Assembly: GCA_014529385.2 (NCBI GenBank)
Contig: CM043958.1
Span: 79,091,169-79,155,168 of the forward strand
Origin: Adiantum capillus-veneris
Lineage: Eukaryota > Streptophyta > Polypodiopsida > Polypodiales > Pteridaceae
Direction of reading: 5' to 3'
DNA length: 64,000 bases
Part shown: piece after piece, positions 21,725-33,268 of the stretch
Position numbering within the stretch: the stretch's first letter is position 1
Layout of the letters: each line of letters begins with the position of its first letter
Notes under the pieces: generated by a model
Told to the model about the DNA's origin: nothing
What the model saw: only the letters and a program-made list of their open reading frames with translations
The model's database searches: none
Position numbers and translations under genes: made by a program

Positions 21725-22255
21725 CATGGTAATCAAAGCACGCTGCTGCTCAAGATACGAGGACGCTGCCACCGATAGTGAAGCCCTTCTGAATAGCCTA
21801 GCATTTTGCATGAAAGATCATCCCTGGCATTTTTGCACTGCAGATCAGTCTCGACAACTGCAAAAGACAGATCAGCCCTAGCATTAGCAGATTCCACAGT
21901 AAGATAGCAGATCAGCCCTAACGTTTTTGCATCAGCATAACCATCCAGCATTTTGTAGATCTACCGCGACGAAACCCAGATCTAGACCAATGTTTTCAGT
22001 TTTCAGCAATCAGACTCGGCCGTAGAATCATCGAACCTCGCAGACCTCACCTTCCCACAGCAGTTCCTCACCACATGGTCAGATCCACGAGCGTTTGCAG
22101 TTTCAACCCAAAAAACATAGATTTCAGCATCTGCGTTTTTAGCGCATTGTCGTTGCATCGTCGTCATCGACATAGAGTCAAAATTCAGTGGATAAAGATT
22201 CGTAGATTTCATCCGTAGCGTTTTTCAGATTCCATCCCGTCTCGTTGTCGTCCTG
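21725..22255 (+). repeat. GCGTTTTT / CAGATTTCAGCCC-rich repeat block
   Basis: Words such as CAGATCAGCCC, GCATTTTTGCA, GCGTTTTT and GATTTCAGCAT recur throughout. Diverged relatives occur at 26560-26910 and 29200-29560 in the same orientation, and in the copia-like LTR at 22280-22994 in the opposite one. No coding potential seen. It is best read as decayed LTR or leader sequence of one retroelement family present several times. Confidence 0.45.
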
Positions 22256-22279
22256 ATCTTCGTTGACGTTGTCGGCAAG

Positions 22280-23448
22280 TCCATAGCATATGATTGTTTG
22301 CGCTTTGCTCAAGATGATTGCTCCCAACCGTGCTCAAGGTTCCTTTTAGTTCTTATGGAAGGGAGAGCCTTCCGTTCTTAATCGAAAGTGCTATGATCAC
22401 AAACAAAGTGAATGGACACTGTGCGCGCAAGTGTAGAGACTGAGAGATAGAGAGAGAAGAGAGATACGACACCAAAGACGTTGTAAAAACCTCCTCCAAA
22501 GGCCCCACTCTCGTCGGCGAGAGTGGTCTACTAATGATTGCACAAAGTGGTACAATGCGGATGCAATGGACTGATGCAACTTGGGACTATGTCGGTGACG
22601 ACCACGGTGAATGACGACGACAACTTTAGGGTTGAAATCTGTGGTCTTCTATCTGCTGAATTTCGGGACTGTTTCGGTGGATGAAAATGACTGTTTTGGC
22701 TGCGTTTTCGAGTGCTGAAAATGGAGATCTTCTGCAACCAACTAGGACTAATTTGGGGCTGTTAAAAACGCTGATCTGCTGCGTTTTTATACTGCTGAAT
22801 TTGTGTTTTTCTACTGCTTGTATAGCTTCCCTTCTCGAGTGTGGCTTGTATAGATTCCCTCCACAAGGGTGATCACCCGAGGTAGAGACCTCTCGTCGGC
22901 CAAGGGCCCTCGAGGTCGCGTCTCACGAAGTCGACTCAAGAGGACGAGTGACTATGGAGGGTCTCGGAACTCGCCTATGCATAGATACCCGTAACACTCT
23001 CCCCGCCTACGAGAGAGCACGATGTCCTCATTGAGTATATTCGATTTGAGAAAAATTGTATCCTTGTCCCTACTGTCTGCTTTAGCCGAGCAGGCTGCCC
23101 ACTCCCCTGTAGACATGGATGTCACTACATAGCATGTAAACTATGCCATAAAGCATGAGTTGTAGTCTCCCTCGAGACCTGCCAGTAAAGAGACTCAACC
23201 AGATACAAACGAATCGTAGACATTACTAACTCTTCAAGATCGTGCCAATCATCATCACACATATACTTGGGCTTCGCCGATAAACCACGCAAGGGTTTAT
23301 CCTGCCCCAAATCCGTCAATGCAACAAGCATATGCAACTTCCAAGCAACAAAATCTGCACCATCAAACTGTGTCAGACCATAACGCTGGAAGTCAAATGA
23401 AAAATCAGCCATAATGCTCGCAAATGAGCAACCAACAATGACTAGCAA
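22280..23448 (-). mobile_element. Minus-strand copia-like remnant: gag then LTR
   Basis: On the minus strand, gag (23448-23125) is followed by about 130 bp, then a purine tract (GGCGGGGAGAG, about 23006-22996) and a likely LTR start TGTTACGGGTATC (22995). The LTR runs down to about 22280. Protease, integrase, RT and RNase H are absent, so the element is a pol-deleted derivative. The part 22742-22280 matches 29368-29832 in inverted orientation. Confidence 0.55.
23125..23412 (-). pseudogene. copia gag, N-terminal domain
   Basis: The frame starting at the second Met (about 23412) reads MADFSFDFQRYGLTQFDGAD, then FVAWKLHMLVAL, DDDWHDLEELVMSTIRLYL, then VSRETTTHALWHSLHAM before a stop. This is the F-DG-F-W-K, W-LD-I-L and LW-L pattern of the copia gag domain that makes the particle shell. 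It is truncated before the zinc knuckle. Confidence 0.7.
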
Positions 23449-24660
23449 ATGTCAACCAAATCAGCCCTAAACTGGCTCGAATCGCATCAACAAAAGTCTG
23501 CAAATATGGCTCAAAACCTAATGCAAAATTGCACCAATAACCCTGTCAAAACCTTGCACAAAATCACAAGTCAATATGACTCAATCGCGCATAAATATCT
23601 GACAAAATTTTGGCAGAGTCTCCTTTGTAACTGGAGCAAAGTCTCAACAGTAAACCTCAAAGAGACAATAATATATGCCACAATGGCCAATCCGGGAATA
23701 AAATCGACCGGAATCACCTCACAAAGTCATACATATGAGCATACCCGCTCTTGCAGGAGTACCACTCAACGGCACCTCAAATGGCATACATGTGAGTGAT
23801 GATTGCTGCCAAAATACCTTCCAATCGATGACCCAGATAACTTTAGCAACATTTCGCAAAACCTTGCAAGATCTATCGCTATGCGCAATGCAAAATACGG
23901 CACACAAGCGCATACACAAGTGACTCTAAACTCCAACCAAATGATGGCTGAAAATCACCTATCAAAGTGGGAGTAAACTCAACCACTAAACCGTCAAAGA
24001 GCAACCTGCGGATACGTAGAAGCTATGGCGAGAACCTGAATAAAATCCAACAGAGTTTCTTCTATAAATAAAGCCAAATCTCAAATAATCTCAGCCACCA
24101 TAAACAAATACACAAATCCATATATGGCATACATAAAACGCCAAGACCATGGCAACATATCTCACTCTCGCATGAGTGGCTCTCTGGACAAATGCATATC
24201 CAAAAACCTATGTACACCTATGAATCTGCTGGTTGCTGCAGAAAATACTCCGTGTGTGTGAGATATACCAAAAACAGTGTTTTTGGGACTCGAAAGGGCA
24301 CAAATAAACCTGCTGATGTACCTGCTGTAATTCAAAGCATAATTTCATCAAATAGACATCGCCATCCATTCCGGAGCGTGTCAAAACCCTGACCTAGACT
24401 CCTGGATCATGTAGATCTGATTTTGTATGACGGAGCTACACAAAAAACTGCGTATTAGAGCCCGAAAATGGCAAAAAACGAGTTGCACATAGTTTTGAAC
24501 CTGCTCCCGCTCCACTCTGCATGATGCAATGTCCTCTCAATGCAAGAGCTCTGCCACAATATCATCCAAGCACTTGAATGTCAAGATCTCCTCTGCCGAG
24601 CACTTATCTATCGAGCTCCACTGAGCTCAAAGCTCCTCTCACCAAGGAAGCCGCAACCGC
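23449..24660. other. Non-coding region upstream of minus-strand gag remnant
   Basis: No recognisable gene. On the minus strand it lies 5' of the copia gag, so part of it may be untranslated leader, but no LTR or primer-binding site was seen. Confidence 0.3.
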
Positions 24661-24664
24661 CTCC

Positions 24665-26445
24665 TCAACCAAGCTTGACCACACCAAGCTCCTTAGCTCC
24701 AAGACAATCCGCCTCAAGATTCTCCCCATTGGAATTCCTCCCTTTGCATCGCCCTTGACTGTAACCTCCATGAAGTGCCAACCATACCAGTAGCATAACC
24801 GTCATCAGTGTGACCCCACCATTTACATGGGGACCCCATGCCCGTAGGCCTGCTAGTAATCTCATCCAAAATGGTCTGGCATACAGCCCGCTGCTCGGTG
24901 TCCAATAACCCCATTCGGGCCAGTACCGGTTAAGGTATAATAGCATGTGCCTAATCACTCCCACAGCACAGCTCTCCGAATGAAAGGTGGGCTGGTGCTG
25001 ATCGGAGCCCCGCCCTCTTGCAATGCGTAGTTGTGTTGCATTCGCACTTAGTGGCTCGCCCGTCTCTTCGAGGGAAAACACATCGGCCATACATAACCTG
25101 CCCCAGCATTGTTGTTCTTCTTGTACCTACATATCTCGCATCGGCCAAGTATATTCCAGCGTGCTGTCAGCTTAGCACCTCCGCGCATTCGGGTCATTCC
25201 GTAAACAAATGCATCCCCGCATGGATAACCTTGTCCCGGGTCCCATATGCATATCTTCACCTCCAGTAGGTCACTATCCACAACCCCAAGCAGCCCTGCT
25301 TGCCACACATGAATCGGGCAGTCGCATTTTTTAACACCCATCATCGAACCACGCTGCGAGCTGTAACCATGCGGCGATTAATCCCATTGGGTTTGCCTCA
25401 GCTAGCTTGTGGCTCGCGTACAATAGTCTATAAGGCCCCTTCAGGGACATTCCCAATCGGGTCTCCATGACCTCCTTCGTGACCCAATGACCTTGCACCA
25501 CTGTCAATTCATAACCCTAGTCACACCTTGCTGACACCTTTTCTGGGTAATCCCACAATCATCCTTCCCATGTGTGCTCCAAGCTAGTAGGCTTGTTGTT
25601 GCTGACCAACCTGTTTTCCCAACCACCACCATCTGGTCCAAGCTATTCGCAGCCATACTGTGAACACCATTTGCTGAGGGGTTCGGCCTCATGCACACAC
25701 CCTAACTTAGTAGTATACGGTAGGTTATACGCATATCAGCAGACCCTGCCTGGCTCACATCCTTTATCTTCACTTCACAATCAAGCATCACGACCACAGT
25801 GACACATTCCAGGTTCGCCGCATCTCCTCTCAATTCTTCGCATACGAATGGCTTATTGCCATGGATTTCCACAATCCCCTTCTCAGGCAATTAGAAGGTA
25901 GCAGCCTGTAGGTCGCTGCGTGTCGCATGCTCCACCTCTCCCCTCTCGTGTGGGGGATAGGAGTCCGCAGGGTTCACCTGGTGCTCCTCCTCAATTTCTT
26001 CACTCGTCCACACACGGGACATCCATACATTCTTCTCCTTCGTCCATACGCGGGGCATCCATCTCCTTCTCTTCTATTTCTTGTTTTTCCTCTTCGCTCA
26101 GCTTGGCATGCATCACCGACACCTTTTCAAAAAACCAGCTCATCACTTGATCTTGCCGACGGAACTCGGCATCCATAAGCATTTTCTTTATCTCGAGCTC
26201 TTTTCTCGTTCTTTTACTTTCCAGCCGCATCGCCTCTACATCCTTGTAGTAACTCTCAGTCGTCCTCGAGAGTGTCTGAGTCGAGGTCTACATATCCTTT
26301 TGCACCGCATCCCTGTCATATCCTGGTTTTCCTTCTCTCCATTCAGCCAAGCGTTCCCTCACGCGTCGTATCTCTCTTTCAAAGCATAAGAGGGAAACCT
26401 CCACGTTGAACCATGCTTTCAGTGAGTCCATATCCAAAAGCTTGA
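24665..26445 (-). pseudogene. Unrecognised minus-strand coding-like region
   Basis: Several long minus-strand stretches read like degraded protein. At 26430-26000 one frame with a single stop is rich in charged residues (KRTRKELEIKKMLMDAEFRR, then SEEEKQEIEEKEMDA) and looks like a coiled coil. At 25890-25702 comes GDAANLECVTVVVMLDCEVK. Pieces at 25698-25504 and 25344-25048 (GVVDSDLLEVKICIWDPGQG) and 25090-24665 follow. Order and composition suggest one gene read right to left, perhaps a captured host gene, but I do not recognise the family. GC content is higher than in the flanks. Confidence 0.35.
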
Positions 26446-27561
26446 AAAAACTGATTGGCCCTTAAAACAGTAGAATCAGGCACGCCACTTCTCCTACGCA
26501 ATTGCAACTATGAAGTGACTTAGTGTAGATGCATATCCATTGACGGCAGAAGCTCAACAACCATCGACAGAAAAAGCTCAGCAACCTAGCGTTTTTGGAG
26601 ACCCATCACCTAGCATTTTTGACAGTTTTCAGTATGGCATTTTTCAGCAATGAAAGACCAACAGATTGAGCCCCTAAAGAGTAGCACATTCAGCCCCAAG
26701 AAACCTCAGTTTTTAGCCCTAAACCTACAGATTTTCAATGTCAAAGACCTACAAAACAATCCCTAAATCAGCGTTTTTGGACATAGTCGTAGATTTCAGC
26801 CCATAGCGTTTTTGCATAGCAAATACGAGATTGCAGATTTCAGCCCTTAGGATGGTGTCGTCATCCCCTTCATCATTGCCGACATAACCTAGACTTGCAT
26901 CAGTTCCGTGCATTCAGCTTGATCCAATTGGTGCTCTCCTACGCGATTGCAGCTATGAAGTTACACCTACCTCCAATGGATTACTAGCATGGGAGCTTTT
27001 GATGGACCAGAAAAACCAAGTCAATCTTGTTCTAACAGAGGTCATGATGCCCTGTTTATTAGGCATAGGTCTATTGGGGTGAATTATGAACCATGGGGCC
27101 CTCAAGCACATTCCAGTTATCATGATGTCCTCTCATGACTCCATGAATTCCATTTTCAAATGCTTGTCAAAGGGAGCTGTGGAAAAATGAACTGAAGAAG
27201 CACTTGCAGCATCTTTGGATGAGGTGACATAGTTCAAGGACCTGAGCATTGGGAAGATAAAGATTTTGATCTAAGAGGAGTGGCTGCTGCAATGAATGCA
27301 CCTTTTCTAGACCTTGTGCCATCAACACACGAAAATTCTGGGACAGCTGGAAGCATTGAGGATGCTCATTTGGTTGGACACCATGTACATTTGATTTGTC
27401 TCATATGGTCCCAAGCGGCGAGCATGATAGAAGAGAGGAAAAATCATGCACCCCAACAATGCATGGTGCACCCTTGCGAGAGCTTCCTACAACCTGCCTC
27501 TACTATACGCTACACCTACTCAGAGAGAAGCTCCAACCGATTTCCACCTTGACAAGAGTCA

Positions 27562-27565
<4 letters not shown>
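26446..27565. other. Unassigned region with diverged repeat copies
   Basis: 26560-26910 is a further diverged copy of the GCGTTTTT / GATTTCAGCCC repeat (compare 29440-29560, including a shared segment ending GCATCAGT.CC.TGCAT). 26950-27550 has no named feature; a 90-codon plus-strand open piece at 27280-27552 runs into the GA microsatellite and resembles nothing I know. Confidence 0.35.

Positions 27566-27567
<2 letters not shown>

Positions 27568-27646
<79 letters not shown>
27568..27646. repeat. (GA)n microsatellite
   Basis: About 39 uninterrupted GA units. Apparent open frames across it (poly Arg-Glu or Leu-Ser) are artefacts of the repeat. Confidence 0.97.
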
Positions 27647-27649
<3 letters not shown>

Positions 27650-27679
27650 GATGTTAATAATATTTGTTTCTTTCTACTT

Positions 27680-28691
27680 ACCATGCTGCGTCGCGTCGAT
27701 GACCCATGAGTTTGCACATTTGCTTGACCATCCACTTGGGACTCCATCCTGTCCCATACTCCGTCTCTAGTGTGTTGAGAACATATTTCTTGTCATCCTC
27801 ATGCTGATCACTACAGTGCAAAATAAAGCCGATTAGTAATTCAACTAACAAACTAAAATTTATATTTTTTATGTTAATTAATACTTACTGCCATGGTATA
27901 TGAACCTGCTTTAGATAAGACGAGCAGAGGTCTCTCATCCGACGTTTGAGGGCGATGCCAGCTCCGAGCTGGAGGATAGCTCCGTCAGGCAAGATGTCGC
28001 ATGTGACACCCAAGCTGCCAATGCACGTGCACATTGGTGGAGGTGGATGCATTGATGGAGGAGCTGGCGGCTGAGGCGGTGTCTCACGAGTCGATCAGCC
28101 TGGTGGCGTGCTACTCTGCCGGTGATGCCTACATGCAATATAAACATACGGCAGATTAGATGAGAGTTCTTAAAAACTACTTGATATTTAATTCATAATC
28201 ACCATAATAGGTATACCTCCGAGACTGACGGCCACTAGCTTATGAATCAGGTGTCAGTACTAGGAGGTACATTAGGAGTAAGCCGCTCACTCTCATGATG
28301 TGATGTACCTGGAATAGGAGTCCTATGAAAACAAAGACATCAAGGGAATACATATCTTAAGATTTCTATATTAAAAAAAAGAATGACATTACTACTTTTT
28401 CAATCGAGAAGATTATCGATGTGCTATGGTCTGATCTGCATGAGATGAAGTCTCCACTCCTGCGTGTGGTTGGGAGGATGTACCCTCTCCAGGACGTATG
28501 GGAAAACTGAATCGCCCAAGAAACTCGATGGAGCTGTCTAAACTAGCGTCATCCATCTCTATATAATCTGACATAGCCTCCGTCAAAGCCTCTCCTGATA
28601 GCCCAGTGGTACGTAGCAAAGTCTTGATGAACGTCAACTTCACTCTATGACCCTGGTCACTCCTCGTATTTGTATATTTAAAACAAACCAT
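27680..28691 (-). pseudogene. CACTA minus-strand accessory gene, 5' exons
   Basis: Minus-strand blocks: 28691-28413 open (AMSDYIEMDDASLDSSIEFL, SSQPHAGVETSSH), about 28320-28215 (TPIPGTSHHESERLTPNVPP), about 28135-27896 with a Pro-rich run then LGAGIALKRRMRDLCSSYLK, and about 27812-27680 (YVLNTLETEYGTGWSPKWMV). The last two read on across an intron with plausible borders. A Pro/Ser-rich N-terminus followed by a helical block with PW and a V-L-T motif resembles plant En/Spm-type transposase-associated proteins, the TNPA-like partner. Stops are present. The likely continuation is at 16250-15447, 11 kb away. Confidence 0.45.
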
Positions 28692-29367
28692 ATGTCAAAC
28701 TAACACAACCATCGTATCTGCATGTAACATCAATGCAAGTAAAAATATTATTAGATCAAGAATCTACAGATGAGGTCGAAGCAGCCATCAATGGAGTGGA
28801 CTACAACAAAATAGATCAAACAAAAATGCTACAGATGCTTCAAAAGGTTATGAATCAAATGCAAGATCAGGTAGAAAAACTAAAAGAGAAACACCCTCAG
28901 TAACAAATTCAATGCAAGAGTAAGCTACATGAGAGATTTGATGGTTTGTGGTCGAATGCAGGAGGAGCTTATAACCATATGGCAGATGTGGACAAAATGA
29001 AGCAGACCTGGATGTATTCTTGGAAAGGACTCAACCTGAGCTATATGCTATTGTTGGCAGTGCTTTCGCTACCTACTCTCACATGGTATCAGACGCTGAG
29101 GTTCTTCTCCCAAGCCGACGATCCCCTGTTGATTGCTTCCGTCATGAAAAACTCCCTCAAAATTGAGATCGCTCCCCCTTGGTGGCTGTGTTTTCTACAA
29201 ATAGCAGCGTTTTCACCTCTCAGGCTACGTTTTCTGTGCTATGGAGCCATATCAGCCATCGCTACTCCCTTCTCTCTCACCCCTGAAGGGATTACCCCAG
29301 ATCAGCTGTTGATAAAGCACTTGCAGCAGCGTTTTCAGCATTAGACACAGTACCAGATCAACCCCTT
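28692..29367. other. Unassigned CACTA interior
   Basis: A plus-strand frame from about 28757 (MLQMLQKVMNQMQDQVEKLK region) is rich in Gln, Lys and Glu but short and broken. 28946-29341 is open for 132 codons but has no recognisable motif. From about 29200 the sequence enters the GCGTTTT-type repeat. Confidence 0.3.
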
Positions 29368-29832
29368 GAAGCATTGCAGAGAACCCCCATTTTCAGCCAT
29401 AAAAACGTAGCAAAAGATTCATTTTCAGCCACCCGAAACAGCCCAAAGATTTGTAGAATTTCAGCAGTTAGAAGACCACAGATTTCAGCCCTAAAGTCGT
29501 CATTGTCATCACCCTCGTCGTCATCGGCAGGTCCCAGGTTGCATCAGTCCATTGCATACACATCATACCACTTTGTGCAATCAAAAAGTAGACCACTCTC
29601 GTCGACAAGAGTGGGGCCTTCGGAGGAGGGTTTTACAACGTCTCTGGTGTTGTATCTCTCTTCTCTCTATCTCTCAGTCTCATTCACTTGCACGCACAGT
29701 GTCCATTCACTTTGTTTGTGATCATAGCATTTTCTCATTAAGAACGGAAGACTCTACCTTCCATAAAAACAAAAGGAATCTTGAGCATAGTTCGGAGCAC
29801 TCATCTTGAGAAAAGTGCAAACAATCATTTCG
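29368..29832 (+). repeat. Inverted copy of the copia-like LTR segment
   Basis: Reads as the reverse complement of 22742-22280 over about 460 bp: shared landmarks include TTGCATCAGTCCATTGCAT, ACCACTCTCG, GTTTTTACAACGTCT / GTTTTACAACGTCT and TTTGTTTGTGATCATAGCA. The pair forms a long inverted repeat with a 6.6-kb spacer, most simply two LTR fragments of one family inserted in opposite orientation. Confidence 0.8.
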
Positions 29833-30079
29833 CTGCACCTAACAAGAGCTTTATGTCTGAGATGTCTCTTGAAATGCAGTGACTGCAGGATATGCCCAAC
29901 GTGGGCAGGGCCAAGGATCTCTGGTCTTCTTTCACTAGACAAAGCGAGGATATCTCTCTAGACGCAATCAGATATGAGAAACAACAATCAGAGGCCATTG
30001 AGCAGATCGACTCGAGCTTTTAGGACAAGTGGCTAGGCCGTCTCCCTCAATGTCGCACCTACAACTTCCATCTTATGAT

Positions 30080-30540
30080 AGCCTATGCTCCTACTCTCTT
30101 CCAAATGCAATCACATATGCTCTAGAATGTTTTCAGCTGATGCACAGAGAGGGCCTCTCGAAATGCAATGTTATCTCAAGGAGTGCATTGATTGCAGTAG
30201 TGTCAGGTGAGGAAGGGAGGGATTGTTTTCAAGAGATGCAGAGAGAGGGCATATCTCTTCAATAACAGATCTTGATTTTAACTCGTCGGCGGATAGATCT
30301 TTGAGGTCTCTTGGGATAGTTTCCTATGACATTAAAATCCTCTTCTTCTTTTTCTTCTTCTCTAAATGCAATCAAGTACACTTGCACCTTGAAGGCATAT
30401 GGTATTGCACAAGATGCTGATATGGAGAAAAGAATTCATTTTGATATTGTTAGTCAGTGGTTGTGCTTGGCACTACCTTGGTCGACATGTATGCCTAATG
30501 TGGTGCAGTCCATAGATCACAAAAAGTATACTTAAAGTAA
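30080..30540 (+). pseudogene. PPR-gene fragments (plus strand)
   Basis: Piece 1 (about 30085-30260): NAITYALECFQLMHREGLS, then ISRSALIAVVSGEEG and CFQEMQREGIS. Piece 2 (about 30375-30540), in shifting frames: YTCTLKAYGIAQDADMEKRI, then VVLGTTLVDMYA, a stop, and CGAVH. These are words of PLS-class pentatricopeptide repeat proteins (F-x-QMQREG, LKAC-x3-DA-x-GK-IH, GTALVDMYAKCG). Such proteins bind organellar RNA. Stops and frameshifts abound; a TTC/TTT-rich insertion lies near 30340. It is a captured, decayed fragment within the CACTA body. Confidence 0.75.
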
Positions 30541-30825
30541 GAGGTCAAGACAAGGGTTCAAGAGACTTCGCTTATAGGCTCGTTCTACTTGTTTCGCCCA
30601 CTAAGATTTGGGAAGGCTTGCTGGGGTGGGTTGACGGACGGCACATGGGCTTGCAGTGGAGGCAGCGTGGATTGTGGGCTGAGGTCAAGACAAGGGTTCA
30701 AGAGCCTTCGCCTACAGGCTCATTCTACTCGTTTCACCCACCACTAAGAGCAGGGAAGGCTCGCTGGGGTGGGTTGACAGACGGCACGTGGGCTTGCAGT
30801 GGAGGCAGGGTGGATTGTGGGCTGA
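30541..30825 (+). repeat. 140-bp tandem duplication
   Basis: Two adjacent units start GAGGTCAAGACAAGGGTTCA at 30541 and 30681. Both contain GGTGGGTTGAC and end GGATTGTGGGCTGAG. Differences are few, with small indels. GC content is clearly above the neighbourhood. No gene identified. Confidence 0.9.
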
Positions 30826-31136
30826 GACCGATGCGGAGGACCGCCCTGGGTGGGGGCACCTAGCTATAGAATCCTCTTCGACTGCCGTGGCTCTTCATGT
30901 TTTGATAGCAGGAGTTGGCTTGCGCTCCTTTATCCTTCGGAGATCAACATGTAAGCCTCGGTTCCTGGCATTCTGTTGGGTTTGGGAGGGGGTGTGGCTC
31001 CAGTGGCAGGGGAGCCCCATTTGAGTGGCACTCTCAGATCCATGTTTTGGTTTGAAGATGGGATTGGCTCCTTATCATCCAAGAGGTTCTTCTAGCGGCT
31101 TAGATCGAGAGGGTTTGTGCGTGGCAGTCGTGCATT
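30826..31136. other. GC-richer unassigned segment
   Basis: Continues the composition of the preceding tandem repeat. Nothing recognisable beyond short open frames; it separates plus-strand from minus-strand PPR pieces. Confidence 0.3.
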
Positions 31137-31535
31137 TCAAAAGACGACATCCTGGACAGGAAGTTCATCAAGCACTTTTTCCACTTTATGAAGTGCACCA
31201 CATTTGGCATACATGTCGACTAAGGCAGTGCCAAGCACAACGTTTTCTTTTAACAACCACTCACTAACAATATCATCATAACTTATTTTGCCCATATCAG
31301 CATCTTGTGTACTACCACATGCCCTCAAGGTGCCACTGTACATGATTGCATTTGGAGAGATGCAGTCTCTCTACATCTTCTTTAAAAAGCTATGTCTCTC
31401 TCTCTTACTGACCTAACCTTGTAGCAATCAATGCACTGCTTGATATAACATTACATCTAGAGAGAGACCCTCACTTCGCATTAGCTGAAATTAGGCTAGA
31501 GCGTATGTGATTGCGTCTAGAGAGACACCCTCACT
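31137..31535 (-). pseudogene. PPR-gene fragment (minus strand) A
   Basis: The minus-strand frame 31343-31137 reads MYSGTLRACGSTQDADMGKI, then VVLGTALVDMYAKCGALHKV and VLDELPVQDVVF: two consecutive PPR units of the PLS class. Upstream (31400-31344) the words CISPNAI continue the same repeat, and 31530-31410 holds another broken unit (LDAITYALA, MRSEGLSLD). It is the longest well-preserved PPR piece in the window, but lacks a start and is flanked by stops. Confidence 0.8.
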
Positions 31536-31544
31536 TCATCCACT

Positions 31545-32010
31545 AAAAAACAACCATTGCTCCTTGGCCCTGCCCAATTTGGGCATATCCCCCAATCAGT
31601 GCATCTCAAGAGACGACATTTCAGACAAAAAGCTCCTCAAGCACTTTGTGTGCTTCATGAAGTGCACTACATATGGCATACATTTCGACCAAGGCAGTGG
31701 CAAGCACGACATCCCATTCCATTGAAAACAGCCTAGAGCTCCTGAGCTATGTCCAAGTTAGGCATATCCCGCAATCAAGCGACATCCACGATAGGAAGCT
31801 CTTAAAGTACTTTTTGTGATCGAGGAAGTGCACCACATTAGGCATACATATCGATCAAGGTAGTTCCAAGCACAACCATTGACTAACAATATCAAGTGAA
31901 TTATTTTTTCCATATCAGCATCTTGTGCAATACCATATGCCTTCAAGGTCGACTCTGTAGATGAGCTCGCCGATGAGTTTTGACTCTTTGTCAGCCAAAT
32001 GAGAGGCTGT
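31545..32010 (-). pseudogene. PPR-gene fragments (minus strand) B and C
   Basis: Minus strand 31740-31560 reads VLATALVEMYAICSALHEAHK, then VLEELFV, a stop and VVS. Minus strand 31960-31758 reads STLKAYGIAQDADMEKIIH and further on the W-C-LMWC remains of VDMYAKC. Each repeats the same PPR module as fragment A and as the plus-strand pieces at 30.1-30.5 kb, so one source gene (or module) has been copied at least four times, in two orientations. Confidence 0.7.
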
Positions 32011-32111
32011 AGGCTCTCACTGACTCCCCCAACAGGAACCAACGCCTAATTCTCATGGAGTGCCACCATGTCCTTCATGATGGTCGGACTCTCGCCCAAC
32101 AACACGTACTG

Positions 32112-32287
<176 letters not shown>

Positions 32288-32339
32288 CACAAGCACTTTG
32301 CTATCACATGAGAGACTGCCAAATGAGAGGCTGTAGCGT

Positions 32340-33047
32340 AGTTGGCCAGGGTAGCCATGGCTCTAGCAAATGAGGAGGTGATGAAAGGCAAGAAACACTC
32401 GTGCAGCTCATGCAAAGAAAACACATCATCTAGCTCTTCTATCTTCACCCCTTCTCCTTCAAAGCTCACTACCAGACTTGATGGTGGTGAAGATGATGAT
32501 GGATCTTGCATGCGCTTGCGTTGTTGACGTGGTTGCTCGATGCCTGCAACTCCATCTTCGACTGGTGCTTCTCGTTTCACTCTCTTCTTCTCTTTGTCTC
32601 CACCTCTTTCTCTAGCATTGGAGCCACGACATTGACGGAAAAGTTGAGCAATGCGCGCACCCCGCACATCTTCAATGGCGCTCAATCATCTGCCAAAGCT
32701 GCCTCCTCAGCCGTGTCAAAGGTCCATAGCCAAACACAGGCCCCTTGCCTTGCACAGTCTCGGATCTCGGCTACATATTTGCCCCACGGCCGACGCCGTA
32801 CTCCTCGGTAATGCTTCTTGTTCGAGCTCTTGGCAAGCTCTGTGGGTGTTAATGATGAGCTTGATGGGATAGAGCACAATGTAGAGGCAGCATCATTTTT
32901 TATGCCTTTCTTTGGAGGAGTTGTATTTTGTGGTGTTGATGATTTGGGTGCAAGGTGACTCTCTGTCGATGCATCTTCGCATTTTGGGGTGCGCAGAACC
33001 CAGCCTGTCTTGTTCACAACTTCTTTAAGAATGCCATACACCATCAT
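32340..33047 (-). pseudogene. AP2/ERF transcription factor copy
   Basis: The minus strand from 33047 opens with [16 protein letters not shown] and a Ser/Thr-rich N-terminus, then [21 protein letters not shown] and [12 protein letters not shown] (32790-32690), the YRG and RAYD halves of the ERF DNA-binding domain, which reads GCC-box promoters. After a frame break near 32680 the C-terminal part runs in another frame with a basic KKRVKRE stretch and an acidic VKIEELDDVFSLHEL segment, like the activation tail of group IX ERFs. It has changes at conserved sites (GTF to WTF; AYD to ADD) and the frameshift, so it is a pseudogene or fragment carried by the CACTA. Confidence 0.8.
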
Positions 33048-33268
33048 GTCATCTGAGTCATATGCTTGGATCGATTATATCTGTTTTGATGGATGAGGTA
33101 CCTTGAATAATGCAAAGCCAAGGCTAGTCTAATGTAAAAAATGCACAAAATCTTTGCTAACTTAACCTAATTTATCACAAGAAGGTTTTGACATTTTCTT
33201 ATGTAGGAAAATGGGCTCTTTCTCATTGTTTGCATGTACTGTTTAACATCACGAACTTCCACTCGGGA

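Noticed and set aside
27396-27747. Overlapping open frames across the (GA)n tract at 27568-27646
   Set aside because: Frames are held open by the dinucleotide repeat, on both strands at once, with no homology.
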